Assembly (NCBI GenBank): GCA_015060865.1
Contig: SUXS01000011.1
Span: 56,303-120,302, forward strand
DNA length: 64,000 nucleotides
Direction of reading: 5' to 3'
DNA from: Bacteroidales bacterium
Lineage (GTDB): Bacteria; Bacteroidota; Bacteroidia; Bacteroidales; Bacteroidaceae
In this document: positions 8,273-18,937 of the stretch, one piece after another
Layout of the letters: the number at the start of each line of letters is the position of its first letter
Numbering within the stretch: position 1 is the stretch's first letter
Notes under the pieces: generated by a model
Told to the model about the DNA's origin: nothing
Databases searched by the model: none
The model's input: the letters and a program-made list of their open reading frames with translations, nothing else
Program-made: the position numbers and the translations under genes

Positions 8273-11200
8273 ATGAAAAGATTCTTCAGGTGGTTTCTTA
8301 TATTATTGCTGATTCATCTGTTACTACCTGTATTTGTGGCTCTGATATTGTATCATCCTTTGGTTCAGCATACTCTGGCTGGGCTTGGTGAACGTTGGGT
8401 TGAACGATATACTGATTACAGCGTCCATATAGGTAATGTGCGCTTATATTTTCCATTACGTTTGCATTTTGAGGATATAAGTTTGACTCTCAAAGATGAT
8501 GATGATACTACAGTTGAAATGAGTATGTTGGACTTCAGTGTCAATCCACGTCCTTTATTTGAAAAGAGGGTTGAGGCTCCTTATTTGATAGTAAGAGGGT
8601 TCGAAGTTCATACGGGTGATATGTCTGCTGATATGGAGATTGATGGGTATGTGGATGATTTCCGTTTATATGACTTATCATATGGCTTTCTCCATCAGGG
8701 TGTGGATATTCGTGAGGTTTCCTTTTCAGGAGGTAATGTATCGGTAATTGATTCTAATATGGTTTCAAAGCCTCGTGAGAATACTTTTTCATTTCCGTTA
8801 TCTCTTTCTGTAGGTGATTGTTACTTTAATGATATAGATGTTAATCTTTGTAATGGAGAGAAGTCTTTTCTGGTTGATGTGAATCGTCTGGCCTGCAGTG
8901 AACTATGTGTCGAACCAGTGTTATCGGTTCATTTGCAACAAATGCAGCTATCTGGTGGAAGCCTAAGGGTGTGTTCTCTTCCAGAATTTAATGACCCTTT
9001 GGCAGACAAGTGGAATGTTACAAATCTTGCTATGTGTGTAGATTCAGTGATATATACATCTCCTTCTGATAGTGCTCAGTTGTGTTTTAAAGCTGTGTTG
9101 TCAACTCTGTCTTTTAATGAATCTTATGGCTTTGGATTACGTGATGGTACATTATCATGCTTATGTGAAGATGGTGAAATTCAATTGTTTAACATGAAAT
9201 TTGTGACAGACGCATCTACTATAACAGGTAGTATGCAGGTTGGGGACTATGGTAATGACATTTATTCAATGCCTTTGACGGCTGATTTGAATATAGAGAT
9301 AGGTCGTTCCGATGCGTTCCGTGCTTTATCTCTTACTAAGAATCTTCCGGGCTCCTTTTTCCAGTTCTATCCAGATAAGCCCCTGATGTTGTCATTGGAC
9401 CTGGAAGGAAACATTGGGGATCTTCAGTTGTGTGATGGTCGGGTATCACTAGACTCTGCCTTTGATTTCGCTTTTTCAGGCGAAGCTAAAAATATAACTG
9501 ATCCACTTAGTTCCCGAGCGGTATTAAGACTTACGGGGCTGATGGATAATACGGACTTTATAAAGATGTCGATGGATAGTGTTGGACAACAGATTCTAAT
9601 GCCTGACCATATATTATGCTCGGCGGAATTGTATTATGTGCCAGACTCCCTCCTTGGGTTACTTTCCTTAGAGAGTAGTGTCGGGGCTTTGGAGATGTCG
9701 ATGGAATACTGCTTGAGTCGGCAGTACTATTCTGCCGTGCTGTCTGCCGATGCAATCAACCTACGTTCGGTATTTCCTCTCCAATCTATTGGCGTTGTCT
9801 CGTTACAGGCTGAAATCGATGGCGTGGGCTGGGATTTTATGGAACCTATAGCATCTTTGGACTGTTTGCTATGGATTGACTCGTTGGTGTGGAATGGCTA
9901 TACGTTTTATAATGGAAGGTTTATGATATCACTTTACGATGGTGACTTATTGGTCGAAGGTGTGTGTGCTGATACGTTAGTTGATTTCCGTTTACGAACC
10001 TTTGTGAACTATTCCCCTTATCATGTGAAGGGGGAGATATATGCAGATGTTGTAAATGTGGATATGCAAGCGTTGGGACTATCGGATACGATGCTTCATC
10101 CTTCAGGGCAATGTACATTTTCTTTCAAGGCCGATACCTCGGGAGTGTATATGTTGCATGGAGGATGCTATGATCTCTTCCTTGTTACATCTCAACAAAC
10201 TATCCATCCTCACCCTCTTGATATTAGTATATGGCTAGCCAGAGATTCTCTTTCCGTGAATCTGAATTCGGGAGATATGTTGATAGAAGCGTCAATCCCT
10301 GCAGCTGGTTATCCATGGGAGTGGAGGACTTTATCAGACACTTTGTTATGGGGAAAAATGATGGATGGCGCCCAAATACGTGTCGATATGGGAACTGATA
10401 ATACTATCTGCAATTATTTGTCTTTGTTTGATGTTAATTTGAGCCATCTGTTTGTTCAGATGGATGGGAGAGCTAACTCTCTTTCTGCTACGTGTCAGCT
10501 ATCAGATCTTTCTATGCGAGGGGTGGAAGTAGATAATATTTCATTATTGGCAAATTACACAAGTGATGGACTTAAAGCAGAGTTTAATACCAGTAATATT
10601 TTCTGGAATACCACTACCATGCAATTATTGGGGAGATTGAAAGGTCGTGTCTGGTGTGAAAGAAAAGTATCCATTGATGACCTTTTAGGGGTGTTGTATG
10701 TGGAGGACCTGAATTATACATTCCCTCAATATGGTTTGTCGTTATACGCAAAAGATTCGGTGTCTATACCTCTCCGTGGAGGTACGCTTTTCTTTGAACA
10801 TGTGCCGATCCGTGCTGATGGAGGTCAGCCTTTATGGATTGATGGATGGGTAAAACTCTTGGGAGGTACTCCTTCGATACAGCTTGTGGTTGATACACGT
10901 GGAGTGAGTTTGATAGATAGCCATAAGGGTCCTAACGTATTACTTTATGGGAAACTTCTTGTAGATGGAAAAGTTTCGCTAAGTGGACCAATCAACAATC
11001 TGTCAATAAAGGGTGGGGTTACATTGCGTACAGGAACTTCGCTGCACTACATCTATAAGAATGCAACATTAGTATCAACGGATCGTTTGGCTGAAGTGGT
11101 GACCTTTACCGATTTTACTGCGTCTATGCCTTCTGTTGAACCGAAACGTAGCTGGAGTGGCAGTGCTTTGAATATGAATCTTCAGGTAAGCGTTGAACCT

Positions 11201-12067
11201 TCTGTGCAACTCAAAGTACAGCTTGGAGCAAGTGATAGCAATGCGATGACATTACAAGGAGGTGGAATCCTGAATGCACAGTTGGTTCCTGGTACGGGCT
11301 TCCGATTGTCAGGTAGATATGTCGTATCTTCGGGTGAACTTATTGTGAATATTCCATTGCTTCATGTACATACTATGACTGTGCGGCCGGGAAGTTCCTT
11401 GCAATGGTCTGGTAATGCTCTAAATCCAATATTGGATATTGTTATAGAAAATAGAGTGAAAACTACGGTTACCATTGATGATGCCCCTCAGTCGGTTCTG
11501 TTTGTAACTGGAATCACTCTCGCAGATACCATGGAACGCCTTTCTATGAAATTTACTTTGGAAGCTCCTGAAAATGCTTCCATGCAAAATAGCTTAGCAA
11601 CGATGTCGCCTGATGAACGTAGCAAACTGGCAGTAGCTCTTCTCACTACTGGACTCTATCTTGGAGAAGGTGGTACTGGCAATCTTATGAATGCTGCTTT
11701 GATGGGATTTCTGCAATCGCAGATAGATGATATTTCGCGAGATGCATTTAGGTCAGTTGATGTGAGTTTCGGTATAGAGCCTCTGGCAGACGGTGTGAAT
11801 GGGATAAGTACCCGGAAGGATTATTCATTCAGCGTTTCAAAACGCTTTTGGGATGATCGTGTTCGTGTGACTATTGGTGGAAGTGTGACTACGGCCAATG
11901 AACGTATACAGAGTGATGCTATCATAGACAATATAAGTGTCGAATGGAGATTGTCAGGTAACGGTAATCGTTATATACGTCTGTTCTACGACCGCAATTA
12001 TGAAAGTATTCTTGAAGGTATGATTCGTGAAGCTGGTGTGGGTTATGTCTTTCGTAAACAGTTTTAA
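8273..12067 (+). CDS. tamB: Translocation and assembly module protein TamB
   Basis: Very large (1264 residues), inner-membrane-anchored periplasmic protein. One hydrophobic N-terminal helix (about residues 8-27) is followed by a long beta-rich repeat region and a C-terminal TamB/DUF490 domain that includes TLQGGGILNAQLVPG and FGIEPLADGVNGISTRKDYSFSV-type segments, ending in a Phe. In proteobacteria TamB spans the periplasm and acts with TamA in outer membrane protein insertion and lipid transport. The TamA-type partner begins 4 bp downstream, so the two form one unit. Confidence 0.85.
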   Translation: MKRFFRWFLILLLIHLLLPVFVALILYHPLVQHTLAGLGERWVERYTDYSVHIGNVRLYFPLRLHFEDISLTLKDDDDTTVEMSMLDFSVNPRPLFEKRVEAPYLIVRGFEVHTGDMSADMEIDGYVDDFRLYDLSYGFLHQGVDIREVSFSGGNVSVIDSNMVSKPRENTFSFPLSLSVGDCYFNDIDVNLCNGEKSFLVDVNRLACSELCVEPVLSVHLQQMQLSGGSLRVCSLPEFNDPLADKWNVTNLAMCVDSVIYTSPSDSAQLCFKAVLSTLSFNESYGFGLRDGTLSCLCEDGEIQLFNMKFVTDASTITGSMQVGDYGNDIYSMPLTADLNIEIGRSDAFRALSLTKNLPGSFFQFYPDKPLMLSLDLEGNIGDLQLCDGRVSLDSAFDFAFSGEAKNITDPLSSRAVLRLTGLMDNTDFIKMSMDSVGQQILMPDHILCSAELYYVPDSLLGLLSLESSVGALEMSMEYCLSRQYYSAVLSADAINLRSVFPLQSIGVVSLQAEIDGVGWDFMEPIASLDCLLWIDSLVWNGYTFYNGRFMISLYDGDLLVEGVCADTLVDFRLRTFVNYSPYHVKGEIYADVVNVDMQALGLSDTMLHPSGQCTFSFKADTSGVYMLHGGCYDLFLVTSQQTIHPHPLDISIWLARDSLSVNLNSGDMLIEASIPAAGYPWEWRTLSDTLLWGKMMDGAQIRVDMGTDNTICNYLSLFDVNLSHLFVQMDGRANSLSATCQLSDLSMRGVEVDNISLLANYTSDGLKAEFNTSNIFWNTTTMQLLGRLKGRVWCERKVSIDDLLGVLYVEDLNYTFPQYGLSLYAKDSVSIPLRGGTLFFEHVPIRADGGQPLWIDGWVKLLGGTPSIQLVVDTRGVSLIDSHKGPNVLLYGKLLVDGKVSLSGPINNLSIKGGVTLRTGTSLHYIYKNATLVSTDRLAEVVTFTDFTASMPSVEPKRSWSGSALNMNLQVSVEPSVQLKVQLGASDSNAMTLQGGGILNAQLVPGTGFRLSGRYVVSSGELIVNIPLLHVHTMTVRPGSSLQWSGNALNPILDIVIENRVKTTVTIDDAPQSVLFVTGITLADTMERLSMKFTLEAPENASMQNSLATMSPDERSKLAVALLTTGLYLGEGGTGNLMNAALMGFLQSQIDDISRDAFRSVDVSFGIEPLADGVNGISTRKDYSFSVSKRFWDDRVRVTIGGSVTTANERIQSDAIIDNISVEWRLSGNGNRYIRLFYDRNYESILEGMIREAGVGYVFRKQF

Positions 12068-12070
12068 GCG

Positions 12071-14320
12071 ATGTCTTGTAAATTTACATCCCAGATATAT
12101 CGGTTGGACACGATCTGTTGTTTCTTGTTACTGCTGTGCCTGGCTTGTAGCTGTTCTACAGTGAGTCGTCTTCCTCAGGGTGAAGTTCTATATACGGGAA
12201 CACGTGCGATAAAGATAGCCCCATCTCCTTATTCCCCTTTACTGGATGAGGCTGTGAGCGAAGCTCGTGTAGCTTTTGTTTCGCCTCCCAACAATGCATT
12301 GTTTGGAAGCTCTCGTTATCGTATCCCTTTCCCACTGGGATTATGGACGTATAATGCTTTCTATAACGATAGCACAAGGGTAGGGCGCTGGTTGTTTCGG
12401 ACTTTTGCTGCCACTCCAGTATTGGTCTCATCGGTAAATCCTGCATTACGCGCAAGCGTGGCGCGTAATACACTGTATAATTACGGATACTTTGATGGTA
12501 ATGTGTCGTTCAGCATAGATACGATATCTAATGGTAGGGAAGCTATGGTGAGCTACTTGCTTAGTCCGGGTGAAGCATGGTATTTGGGCTCTGTGGATTA
12601 TCGCTCCTTTCCGCTTCGTATGGATAGTTTATTGCATTTTTCTCGTTCTCAGAGCTTATTATATAAAGGTATGCAGTTCAACTTTAAGGCCTTGTCAGGT
12701 GAGCGTAACCGCATTTTTAACCTTTTCCGAGAACATGGGTATTACTATTTTCGCCCAGATATGGTGAAACTTTATGCAGATACCTTGCAGCAACGGGGGA
12801 GGGTACAATTACGTGTACAGGTTGCTGAATCGTTGCCTCAGTATGCTATACGTCCTTGGTATATAGGAAATCTTGTTGTGAATAATGATAGTTTGCCGGT
12901 ATGTGCCAATGTGTTGGAACCACGAATAGCTTTTCATAGAGGAGAATTGTATTCTTCTTTGGCGCAAAACAAAACTCAACGCGAGCTGAATCGTCTTGGA
13001 GTGTTCAGCTCTGTTGGCATTTCTTTGTCTCCACGCGACAGCTCAATGTTGGGCGATACGCTGGATGTATATATCACGGCTCTATCCGATAAACCTTACG
13101 AAGTATCTGTGGAGGCTAACCTTACAGCCAAGTCGGGGTATCGTATAGGGCCAGGACTGGTAGCAGCATTCTCCCGAAAAAATCGTTTTCGTATGGCAGA
13201 GACAATTCAGCTTCGCCTGAAAGGTTCGTACGAGTGGTATGTTGGCCGTACCTTGAACGATAAAAAACAGCAGAACAACTCTTTTGAGATTGGTGCCGAT
13301 GCGTCTTTGTCTGTACCGGATTTGTTATGGGGAAACAAGTGGAGTGGGATGGGCTCTACTTCTGTACGTTTGTATGGTGAGTGGTTGGCTCGGGGAGGAT
13401 TCTTTCGAATGTTGGCTTTTGGAGGTAACATCACCTATGGATTTGCAACGAACGATGTGCTTACACATACGATATCCCCATTGCGCCTTTCCTTCAATAC
13501 TTTAGAGCACACAACGCCTAAGTTTGATTCGATTATGACGGCCAATCCTGCTATAGGGCTTTCGTTTCGTGACCAGTTCGTTCCTTCTATGAATTATATA
13601 ATAGGTTTTGACAATACTTCTCGCACGAATTCATTCCACACTTCTAAAGCGAATATTTCGCTTACCTCGGCAGGTGCAATTACTTCTACAGTATATGCTC
13701 TTTGTGGAGAAGGTTTTGGTAAGCGTGATAAGGGGTTGCTCGGTACTCCATTTGCTCAGTTTCTCAAGATTTCGGCAGAGATGTGTCATTATTATCGTTT
13801 GTTCTCTCGTCATGTTATTGCTACACGTTTTATGGGTGGGCTACTCTATGCATATGGAAATAGCGAAGTCGCTCCTTATGTAGAGCAGTTTTATGTGGGG
13901 GGTGCCACTGGGTTACGTGCTTTCCCTTTGCGTGGTATAGGTCCAGGAAGTTATCATTCTGCAGGGAAATATGCTTATATAGATCATACAGGCGATTTTA
14001 AGCTGGAAGTTAATGTGGAGTGGCGCTTCCCGTTGGTAGGTAATCTGGACGGAGCACTTTTTGTGGATGCGGGGAATGTCTGGTTATTGCATAATGATGC
14101 CTCCCGTCCGGGTGGTGCCTTAAGAATGCGTACGTTGGGGCGTGATATTGCGTTGGGTACCGGTATAGGACTTCGCTATAACCTTAAGATGTTGCTGGTT
14201 CGTGCTGATATAGGTATTCCTTTGCATGTGCCTTATGATACGGGTATACATAAGTATTATAATGTACCTAACTTTTGGCGTGGGCGTTGTATCCACTTGG
14301 GTGTAGGATATCCTTTCTAA
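12071..14320 (+). CDS. BamA/TamA-family outer membrane protein (TamL-like)
   Basis: 749-residue Omp85 protein. The N-terminus has a hydrophobic signal followed by a Cys cluster (CLACSCS), consistent with a lipoprotein, as in the Bacteroidetes TamA variant called TamL. POTRA-like segments fill about residues 40-330 (NYGYFDG, REHGYYYF, LNRLGVFSS). The C-terminal half is a 16-strand barrel with GLRAFPLRGIGPG, the substrate-binding-loop motif region, and FVDAGNVW before a terminal Phe. It is directly linked to tamB. The exact lipidated Cys is unclear because the lipobox is non-canonical. Confidence 0.82.
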   Translation: MSCKFTSQIYRLDTICCFLLLLCLACSCSTVSRLPQGEVLYTGTRAIKIAPSPYSPLLDEAVSEARVAFVSPPNNALFGSSRYRIPFPLGLWTYNAFYNDSTRVGRWLFRTFAATPVLVSSVNPALRASVARNTLYNYGYFDGNVSFSIDTISNGREAMVSYLLSPGEAWYLGSVDYRSFPLRMDSLLHFSRSQSLLYKGMQFNFKALSGERNRIFNLFREHGYYYFRPDMVKLYADTLQQRGRVQLRVQVAESLPQYAIRPWYIGNLVVNNDSLPVCANVLEPRIAFHRGELYSSLAQNKTQRELNRLGVFSSVGISLSPRDSSMLGDTLDVYITALSDKPYEVSVEANLTAKSGYRIGPGLVAAFSRKNRFRMAETIQLRLKGSYEWYVGRTLNDKKQQNNSFEIGADASLSVPDLLWGNKWSGMGSTSVRLYGEWLARGGFFRMLAFGGNITYGFATNDVLTHTISPLRLSFNTLEHTTPKFDSIMTANPAIGLSFRDQFVPSMNYIIGFDNTSRTNSFHTSKANISLTSAGAITSTVYALCGEGFGKRDKGLLGTPFAQFLKISAEMCHYYRLFSRHVIATRFMGGLLYAYGNSEVAPYVEQFYVGGATGLRAFPLRGIGPGSYHSAGKYAYIDHTGDFKLEVNVEWRFPLVGNLDGALFVDAGNVWLLHNDASRPGGALRMRTLGRDIALGTGIGLRYNLKMLLVRADIGIPLHVPYDTGIHKYYNVPNFWRGRCIHLGVGYPF

Positions 14321-14341
14321 TATTTCCTTATTGGAAAAAGA

Positions 14342-14369
14342 AACAAGCCAAAGGGGGCTTTGGCTTGTT
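14342..14369 (-). terminator. recA terminator
   Basis: Perfect 12-bp stem aacaagccaaag / ctttggcttgtt with a gggg loop. On the minus strand it is followed by a T-rich run (ttctttttcc), so it serves recA. It may also slow transcription from the convergent TamL-like gene. Confidence 0.88.
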
Positions 14370-14394
14370 AAATGGATGTATGGATTTCTCGATT

Positions 14395-15411
14395 TTAATT
14401 TTGCATGGCTTCAAAGATTTTCGTTTCCAGTTCTTCTGCCAGTTCTGGGTTGTCAGCAATAAGTTGCTTGGTAGCATCACGCCCTTGTGCTAAACGTGTT
14501 TCGCCATATGAGAACCACGAGCCAGATTTCTTGATGATACCATATTCTACACCCAAGTCCACAATTTCGCCAGTTTTGGAAATTCCTTCACCGAACATGA
14601 TGTCAAATTCAGCCTTACGGAAAGGTGGTGCTACTTTGTTCTTGACAACCTTAACTCTTACCTGGTTTCCGATGATTTCATCACCATCCTTGAGTGGACC
14701 AGCCTTGCGTATGTCGAGGCGCACTGATGCGTAGAATTTGAGCGCATTACCACCCGTTGTGGTCTCGGGATTGCCGAACATGACTCCTATCTTCTCACGT
14801 AATTGGTTGATAAAGATACAGGTGGTATTTGTTTTTGATATGGTAGCAGTAAGTTTTCTGAGAGCTTGGCTCATGAGTCGTGCCTGCAGACCCACCTTAT
14901 TGTCGCCCATTTCGCCTTCGATTTCGGCTTTAGGGGTAAGGGCAGCCACAGAGTCCACAATCACAAGGTCAACAGCTGCTGAAGATATGAGTTGCTCTGC
15001 AATCTCAAGCGCCTGTTCTCCGTTGTCGGGCTGGGCGATGAGGAGGTTGTTGACATCTACCCCCAATTTTTGTGCATAGAATCGGTCGAAGGCGTGCTCG
15101 GCATCGATGATGGCTGCTATGCCTCCGCTCTTTTGGACTTCGGCAATGGCATGGATGGCCAGTGTGGTTTTACCTGATGATTCGGGACCATAGATCTCAA
15201 TCACTCGGCCACGCGGATATCCACCTACGCCAAGGGCTACATTGAGACTGATTGAACCTGTGGAGATAACCTCAATCTCCTGTATGTTATCGTCGCCAAG
15301 TTTCATGATGGCACCCTTACCGAAATTCTTCTCTATACGGTCCATCGCGGCTTGCAGGGCTTTCAGCTTATCGCCTGCATCACCTGTCTGTATTTCTGCT
15401 TTCTTTGCCAT
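14395..15411 (-). CDS. recA: Recombinase RecA
   Basis: 338-residue DNA-dependent ATPase that forms filaments on single-stranded DNA, promotes strand exchange and triggers SOS-type cleavage. The Walker A motif GPESSGKT, the [12 protein letters not shown] loop-2 region and [16 protein letters not shown] are all intact. The C-terminal acidic tail is short. It is a single gene, convergent with the TamL-like gene and divergent from dnaK. Confidence 0.97.
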   Translation of the reverse strand: MAKKAEIQTGDAGDKLKALQAAMDRIEKNFGKGAIMKLGDDNIQEIEVISTGSISLNVALGVGGYPRGRVIEIYGPESSGKTTLAIHAIAEVQKSGGIAAIIDAEHAFDRFYAQKLGVDVNNLLIAQPDNGEQALEIAEQLISSAAVDLVIVDSVAALTPKAEIEGEMGDNKVGLQARLMSQALRKLTATISKTNTTCIFINQLREKIGVMFGNPETTTGGNALKFYASVRLDIRKAGPLKDGDEIIGNQVRVKVVKNKVAPPFRKAEFDIMFGEGISKTGEIVDLGVEYGIIKKSGSWFSYGETRLAQGRDATKQLIADNPELAEELETKIFEAMQN

Positions 15412-15438
15412 ATCTTATTTATATATATTATCCGTCTT

Positions 15439-15446
15439 CAAAGTTA
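15439..15446 (-). promoter_or_regulatory. -7 promoter element of recA
   Basis: taactttg on the minus strand, 27 nt before the recA ATG, matches TAnnTTTG. The -33 position holds only a poor match (tgtg). Confidence 0.5.
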
Positions 15447-15565
15447 CAACTATTTTCCGAAATGCACACTATTGGCAGAGGAAAAAAGTTTTTTATGCCA
15501 TACTGGCAGAAAACATGACGTGCATTTTTCTTGTCACCTCGTCACCTTGTCACCCGTTTTTTTTG

Positions 15566-15581
15566 TGGCACGCTGTTTGTA
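15566..15581 (+). promoter_or_regulatory. Sigma-54-like promoter candidate upstream of dnaK
   Basis: TGGCACG at 15566-15572 and TTGTA at 15577-15581 have the GG-N10-G spacing of -24/-12 promoters; the ideal -12 would be TTGC. It lies about 127 bp before the dnaK ATG. No CIRCE repeat was seen. The rest of the 296-bp recA-dnaK gap is AT-rich and held no other recognisable element. Confidence 0.4.
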
Positions 15582-15707
15582 GTATATATCGGCGTAAACC
15601 GATTAAAAAAGTAAAAAGCAAAAGCGAAAAATTAAATTCTCTGCCCCGGGCGAACAAAGCCCTGCAGAAACAAGTTTTGAGTATTAACAATTAAAAAGTA
15701 TAAGAAA

Positions 15708-17612
15708 ATGGGAAAGATTATTGGTATTGACTTAGGAACAACCAACTCATGTGTTGCCGTATTCGAGGGCAACGAACCTGTAGTAATCGCCAACAGCGAG
15801 GGCAAGCGCACCACTCCTTCAGTGGTAGCATTCGTCGACGGCGGCGAGCGCAAGGTGGGCGACCCCGCCAAGCGTCAGGCTATCACCAACCCCAAGCGCA
15901 CCATCTACTCTATCAAGCGCTTCATGGGTGAGACCTGGGACCAGGTGCAGAAAGAGGTATCACGCGTGCCCTACCCCGTAGTGCGTGGCGACAACAACCT
16001 CCCTCTCGTGGACATTGACGGCCACAAGTACACTCCCCAGGAGATCTCGGCCATGATCCTGCAGAAGATGAAGAAGACCGCTGAGGACTACCTCGGCCAG
16101 GAGGTGACAGAGGCCGTTATCACCGTGCCTGCCTACTTCTCTGACTCGCAGCGTCAGGCTACCAAGGAGGCTGGTCAGATTGCCGGTCTGGAGGTGAAGC
16201 GTATCGTGAACGAGCCTACAGCTGCTGCGCTCGCCTACGGTATCGACAAGGCCAACAAAGACATGAAGATTGCCGTGTTCGACCTCGGTGGCGGTACCTT
16301 CGATATCTCTATCCTCGAGTTCGGCGGCGGTGTGTTCGAGGTGCTCTCTACCAACGGTGACACTCACCTCGGTGGCGACGACTTCGACCAGGTAATCATC
16401 GACTGGCTCGTACAGGAGTTCAAGAACGACGAGGGTGCCGACCTCACACAGGACCCCATGGCCCTGCAGCGTCTCAAGGAGGCTGCCGAGAAGGCCAAGA
16501 TCGAGCTCTCATCGTCGACCTCTACCGAGATCAACCTCCCCTACATCATGCCCGTGGCAGGTGTTCCCCGTCACTTGGTGAAGACCCTTACCCGTGCCAA
16601 GTTCGAGTCGCTGGCCCACAACCTCATCCAGGCATGTGTCGAGCCCTGCCGCAAGGCCGTAGCCGATGCCAAGCTGTCCACAGCCGATATCGACGAGGTA
16701 ATCCTCGTAGGTGGTTCGACCCGTATCCCCGCCGTACAGCAGATCGTGCAGGAGTACTTCGGCAAGGCTCCCTCAAAGGGTGTTAACCCCGACGAGGTGG
16801 TAGCGCTCGGAGCCTCTATCCAGGGTGCCGTATTGAACAAGGAGGGCGGCGTAGGCGACATCGTGCTGCTCGACGTTACTCCCCTCTCCATGGGTATCGA
16901 GACCATGGGTGGCGTGATGACCAAGCTCATCGATGCCAACACCACCATCCCCTGCAAGAAGAGCGAGGTGTTCTCTACCGCAGCCGACAACCAGACCGAG
17001 GTGACCATCCACGTGCTCCAGGGCGAGCGCCCCATGGCAGCGCAGAACAAGTCGATCGGCCAGTTCAACCTCACCGGCATCGCTCCCGCACGCCGCGGTG
17101 TGCCCCAGATTGAGGTGACCTTCGACATCGACGCCAACGGTATCCTCAAGGTATCGGCCAAGGACAAGGCCACCGGCAAGGAGCAGGCCATCCGCATCGA
17201 GGCATCATCGGGCCTCAGCAAGGAGGAGATCGAGCGCATGAAGGCCGAGGCCGAGGCCAACGCAGAGGCCGACCGCAAGGAGCGCGAGAAGGTGGACAAG
17301 CTCAACCAGGCCGACAGCATGATCTTCCAGACCGAGAACCAGCTCAAGGACCTGGGCGACAAGCTCCCCGCCGACAAGAAGGCTCCCATCGAGGCTGCTC
17401 TGCAGAAGCTCAAGGATGCCCACAAGGCACAGGACCTCGCTGCCGTTGACGCCGCCATGAACGAGCTCAACACCGCCTTCCAGGCTGCCAGCGCCGAGAT
17501 GTACGCACAGACCGGTGGTCAGACTGGTCCTCAACCCGGTGCCGACGCAGGTCAGCAGGGTGGCCAGCAGGGCGACAACATTCAGGATGCCGACTTCGAG
17601 GAGGTAAAGTAA
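15708..17612 (+). CDS. dnaK: Molecular chaperone DnaK (Hsp70)
   Basis: 634-residue cytoplasmic Hsp70 that binds exposed hydrophobic segments and releases them in an ATP cycle driven by DnaJ and GrpE. The ATPase domain starts [15 protein letters not shown] and contains the phosphate loop [10 protein letters not shown] and [12 protein letters not shown]. The substrate-binding domain has [11 protein letters not shown], and the helical lid ends in a Gly/Gln-rich linker and the conserved acidic end DADFEEVK. Codon usage is strongly GC3-biased, as expected for a highly expressed gene. dnaJ and grpE are not adjacent. Confidence 0.98.
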   Translation: MGKIIGIDLGTTNSCVAVFEGNEPVVIANSEGKRTTPSVVAFVDGGERKVGDPAKRQAITNPKRTIYSIKRFMGETWDQVQKEVSRVPYPVVRGDNNLPLVDIDGHKYTPQEISAMILQKMKKTAEDYLGQEVTEAVITVPAYFSDSQRQATKEAGQIAGLEVKRIVNEPTAAALAYGIDKANKDMKIAVFDLGGGTFDISILEFGGGVFEVLSTNGDTHLGGDDFDQVIIDWLVQEFKNDEGADLTQDPMALQRLKEAAEKAKIELSSSTSTEINLPYIMPVAGVPRHLVKTLTRAKFESLAHNLIQACVEPCRKAVADAKLSTADIDEVILVGGSTRIPAVQQIVQEYFGKAPSKGVNPDEVVALGASIQGAVLNKEGGVGDIVLLDVTPLSMGIETMGGVMTKLIDANTTIPCKKSEVFSTAADNQTEVTIHVLQGERPMAAQNKSIGQFNLTGIAPARRGVPQIEVTFDIDANGILKVSAKDKATGKEQAIRIEASSGLSKEEIERMKAEAEANAEADRKEREKVDKLNQADSMIFQTENQLKDLGDKLPADKKAPIEAALQKLKDAHKAQDLAAVDAAMNELNTAFQAASAEMYAQTGGQTGPQPGADAGQQGGQQGDNIQDADFEEVK

Positions 17613-17630
17613 ACCGAACTGAACATTAAC

Positions 17631-17680
17631 AGATGAAAGATGAAAATTGCCATACCAAGGTGATTTTCATCTTTTCATCT
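17631..17680 (+). terminator. Imperfect hairpin after dnaK
   Basis: Arm agatgaaagatgaaaat (17631-17647) pairs with attttcatcttttcatct (17663-17680), with one bulged base. A T/C-rich tract follows. It is built from the tttcatc word that recurs in this window, so it may be a repeat that doubles as a dnaK attenuator or terminator. Confidence 0.55.
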
Positions 17681-17709
17681 TTCATCTTTCCACTTTCATC
17701 TTTCCACTC
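17663..17709. repeat. Short-period tttcatctttccac repeat
   Basis: Tandem copies of ttttcatct, tttcatct and tttccac fill the gap just before the next start codon. The same words reappear inside gcvPB at 52484-52517. Confidence 0.7.
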
Positions 17710-17711
17710 CA

Positions 17712-18908
17712 ATGAATCCCACCCTTCTCCGCTGGCTCTCCCCACTGGGCATCACGGCCGATAGCCGTGCGTGGCTTTACTGGCTCATAGCCATAGCCGC
17801 CATAGCCCTCGTCGTATTCATGGCCGATGTCGTGTGCCGTCGGCTCCTGCTCCCCTTGGTGAAGCGGCTCACCCGCGCCACCCGTGCCGCCTGGGACGAT
17901 ATCCTGCTCAGCGACACCCTGCTCAAGGATGTCAGCCGCCTGGTGCCCCCCATCCTCGTCGCCGTGCTCATGCCCCTGGCCTTCTCGCACGCTCACCCCA
18001 CGCTCGACCTCCTGCTCAAGGTCAACCTCATCTACCTCATAGCCATCATAGCCAAGCTGCTGTGCACGTTCCTCTCGGCCCTGTACGACCTCTCCAGCCA
18101 TCAGGACCGCCTCAAGAACCACCCCATCAAGGGCATCTACCAGATGCTCAAGATCGTGGTCATCTGCGTGGCCCTCATCATCGTGGTCAGCATCCTCATC
18201 AACAAGAACCCCGGCTACATACTCACCGCCCTGGGAGCCTCGGCCGCCGTGCTCATGCTCGTGTTCAAAGACACCATCATGGGACTCGTGGCAGGCGTGC
18301 AGCTCTCGGCCAACGACATGCTGCGTCCCGGCGACTGGATATCGATGCCCAAACATGGGGCCGACGGCGATGTCGTGGAGGTGACACTCACCACCGTGAA
18401 GGTGCAGAACTGGGACAAGACCATCACCACCATACCGCCCTATGCCCTCGTGAGCGACTCGTTCCAGAACTGGCGCGGCATGCAGGAGAGCGGCGGCCGC
18501 CGTGTCAAGCGCTCCGTATACATCGACATGCGCTCCATCTCGTTCTGCAGCGACGAGCAGATGGCCGAGTTTGAGCGTCGCGGCTGGCTCGAAGGCGTCG
18601 AGCGGGAAGACAAATTCGTGGTCAACCTCCACGTCTTCCGCAACTATCTCGAGGACTACCTCCAGCATCATCCCCGCGTCAACAGCGGCATGACCATCAT
18701 GGTGCGCCAGCTGCAGCCCACCGCGCAGGGCCTTCCCCTGGAGCTCTACTTCTTCTCCGACGGCACCGAGTGGGTCCCCTACGAGCACCTGCAGAGCGAG
18801 ATCTTCGAGCACGTGTTTGCCGTGATGCCCACCTTCGGCCTCCGCGTCTTCCAGTCGCCCATGGGTATCGACTTCAGCGGCACCGAGCTGGGTGAAGGGC
18901 ATATGTAG
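17712..18908 (+). CDS. MscS-family mechanosensitive ion channel (YbdG-like)
   Basis: 398-residue inner membrane channel that should open under membrane tension and protect against osmotic downshift. Four to five hydrophobic segments fill residues about 20-45, 75-95, 105-125, 150-170 and 175-195. The pore helix and beta domain follow the MscS pattern (LGASAAVLMLVFKDTIMGLVAG region, then DMLRPGDWI and VEVTLTTVKVQNWD). The long C-terminal domain and an insertion around residues 265-310 resemble YbdG/MscM rather than small MscS. It lies 100 bp after dnaK and has the same GC3-rich codon use. Confidence 0.85.
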   Translation: MNPTLLRWLSPLGITADSRAWLYWLIAIAAIALVVFMADVVCRRLLLPLVKRLTRATRAAWDDILLSDTLLKDVSRLVPPILVAVLMPLAFSHAHPTLDLLLKVNLIYLIAIIAKLLCTFLSALYDLSSHQDRLKNHPIKGIYQMLKIVVICVALIIVVSILINKNPGYILTALGASAAVLMLVFKDTIMGLVAGVQLSANDMLRPGDWISMPKHGADGDVVEVTLTTVKVQNWDKTITTIPPYALVSDSFQNWRGMQESGGRRVKRSVYIDMRSISFCSDEQMAEFERRGWLEGVEREDKFVVNLHVFRNYLEDYLQHHPRVNSGMTIMVRQLQPTAQGLPLELYFFSDGTEWVPYEHLQSEIFEHVFAVMPTFGLRVFQSPMGIDFSGTELGEGHM

Positions 18909-18937
18909 TGGAGTTTTAGTATGGGATAGGATATTTA

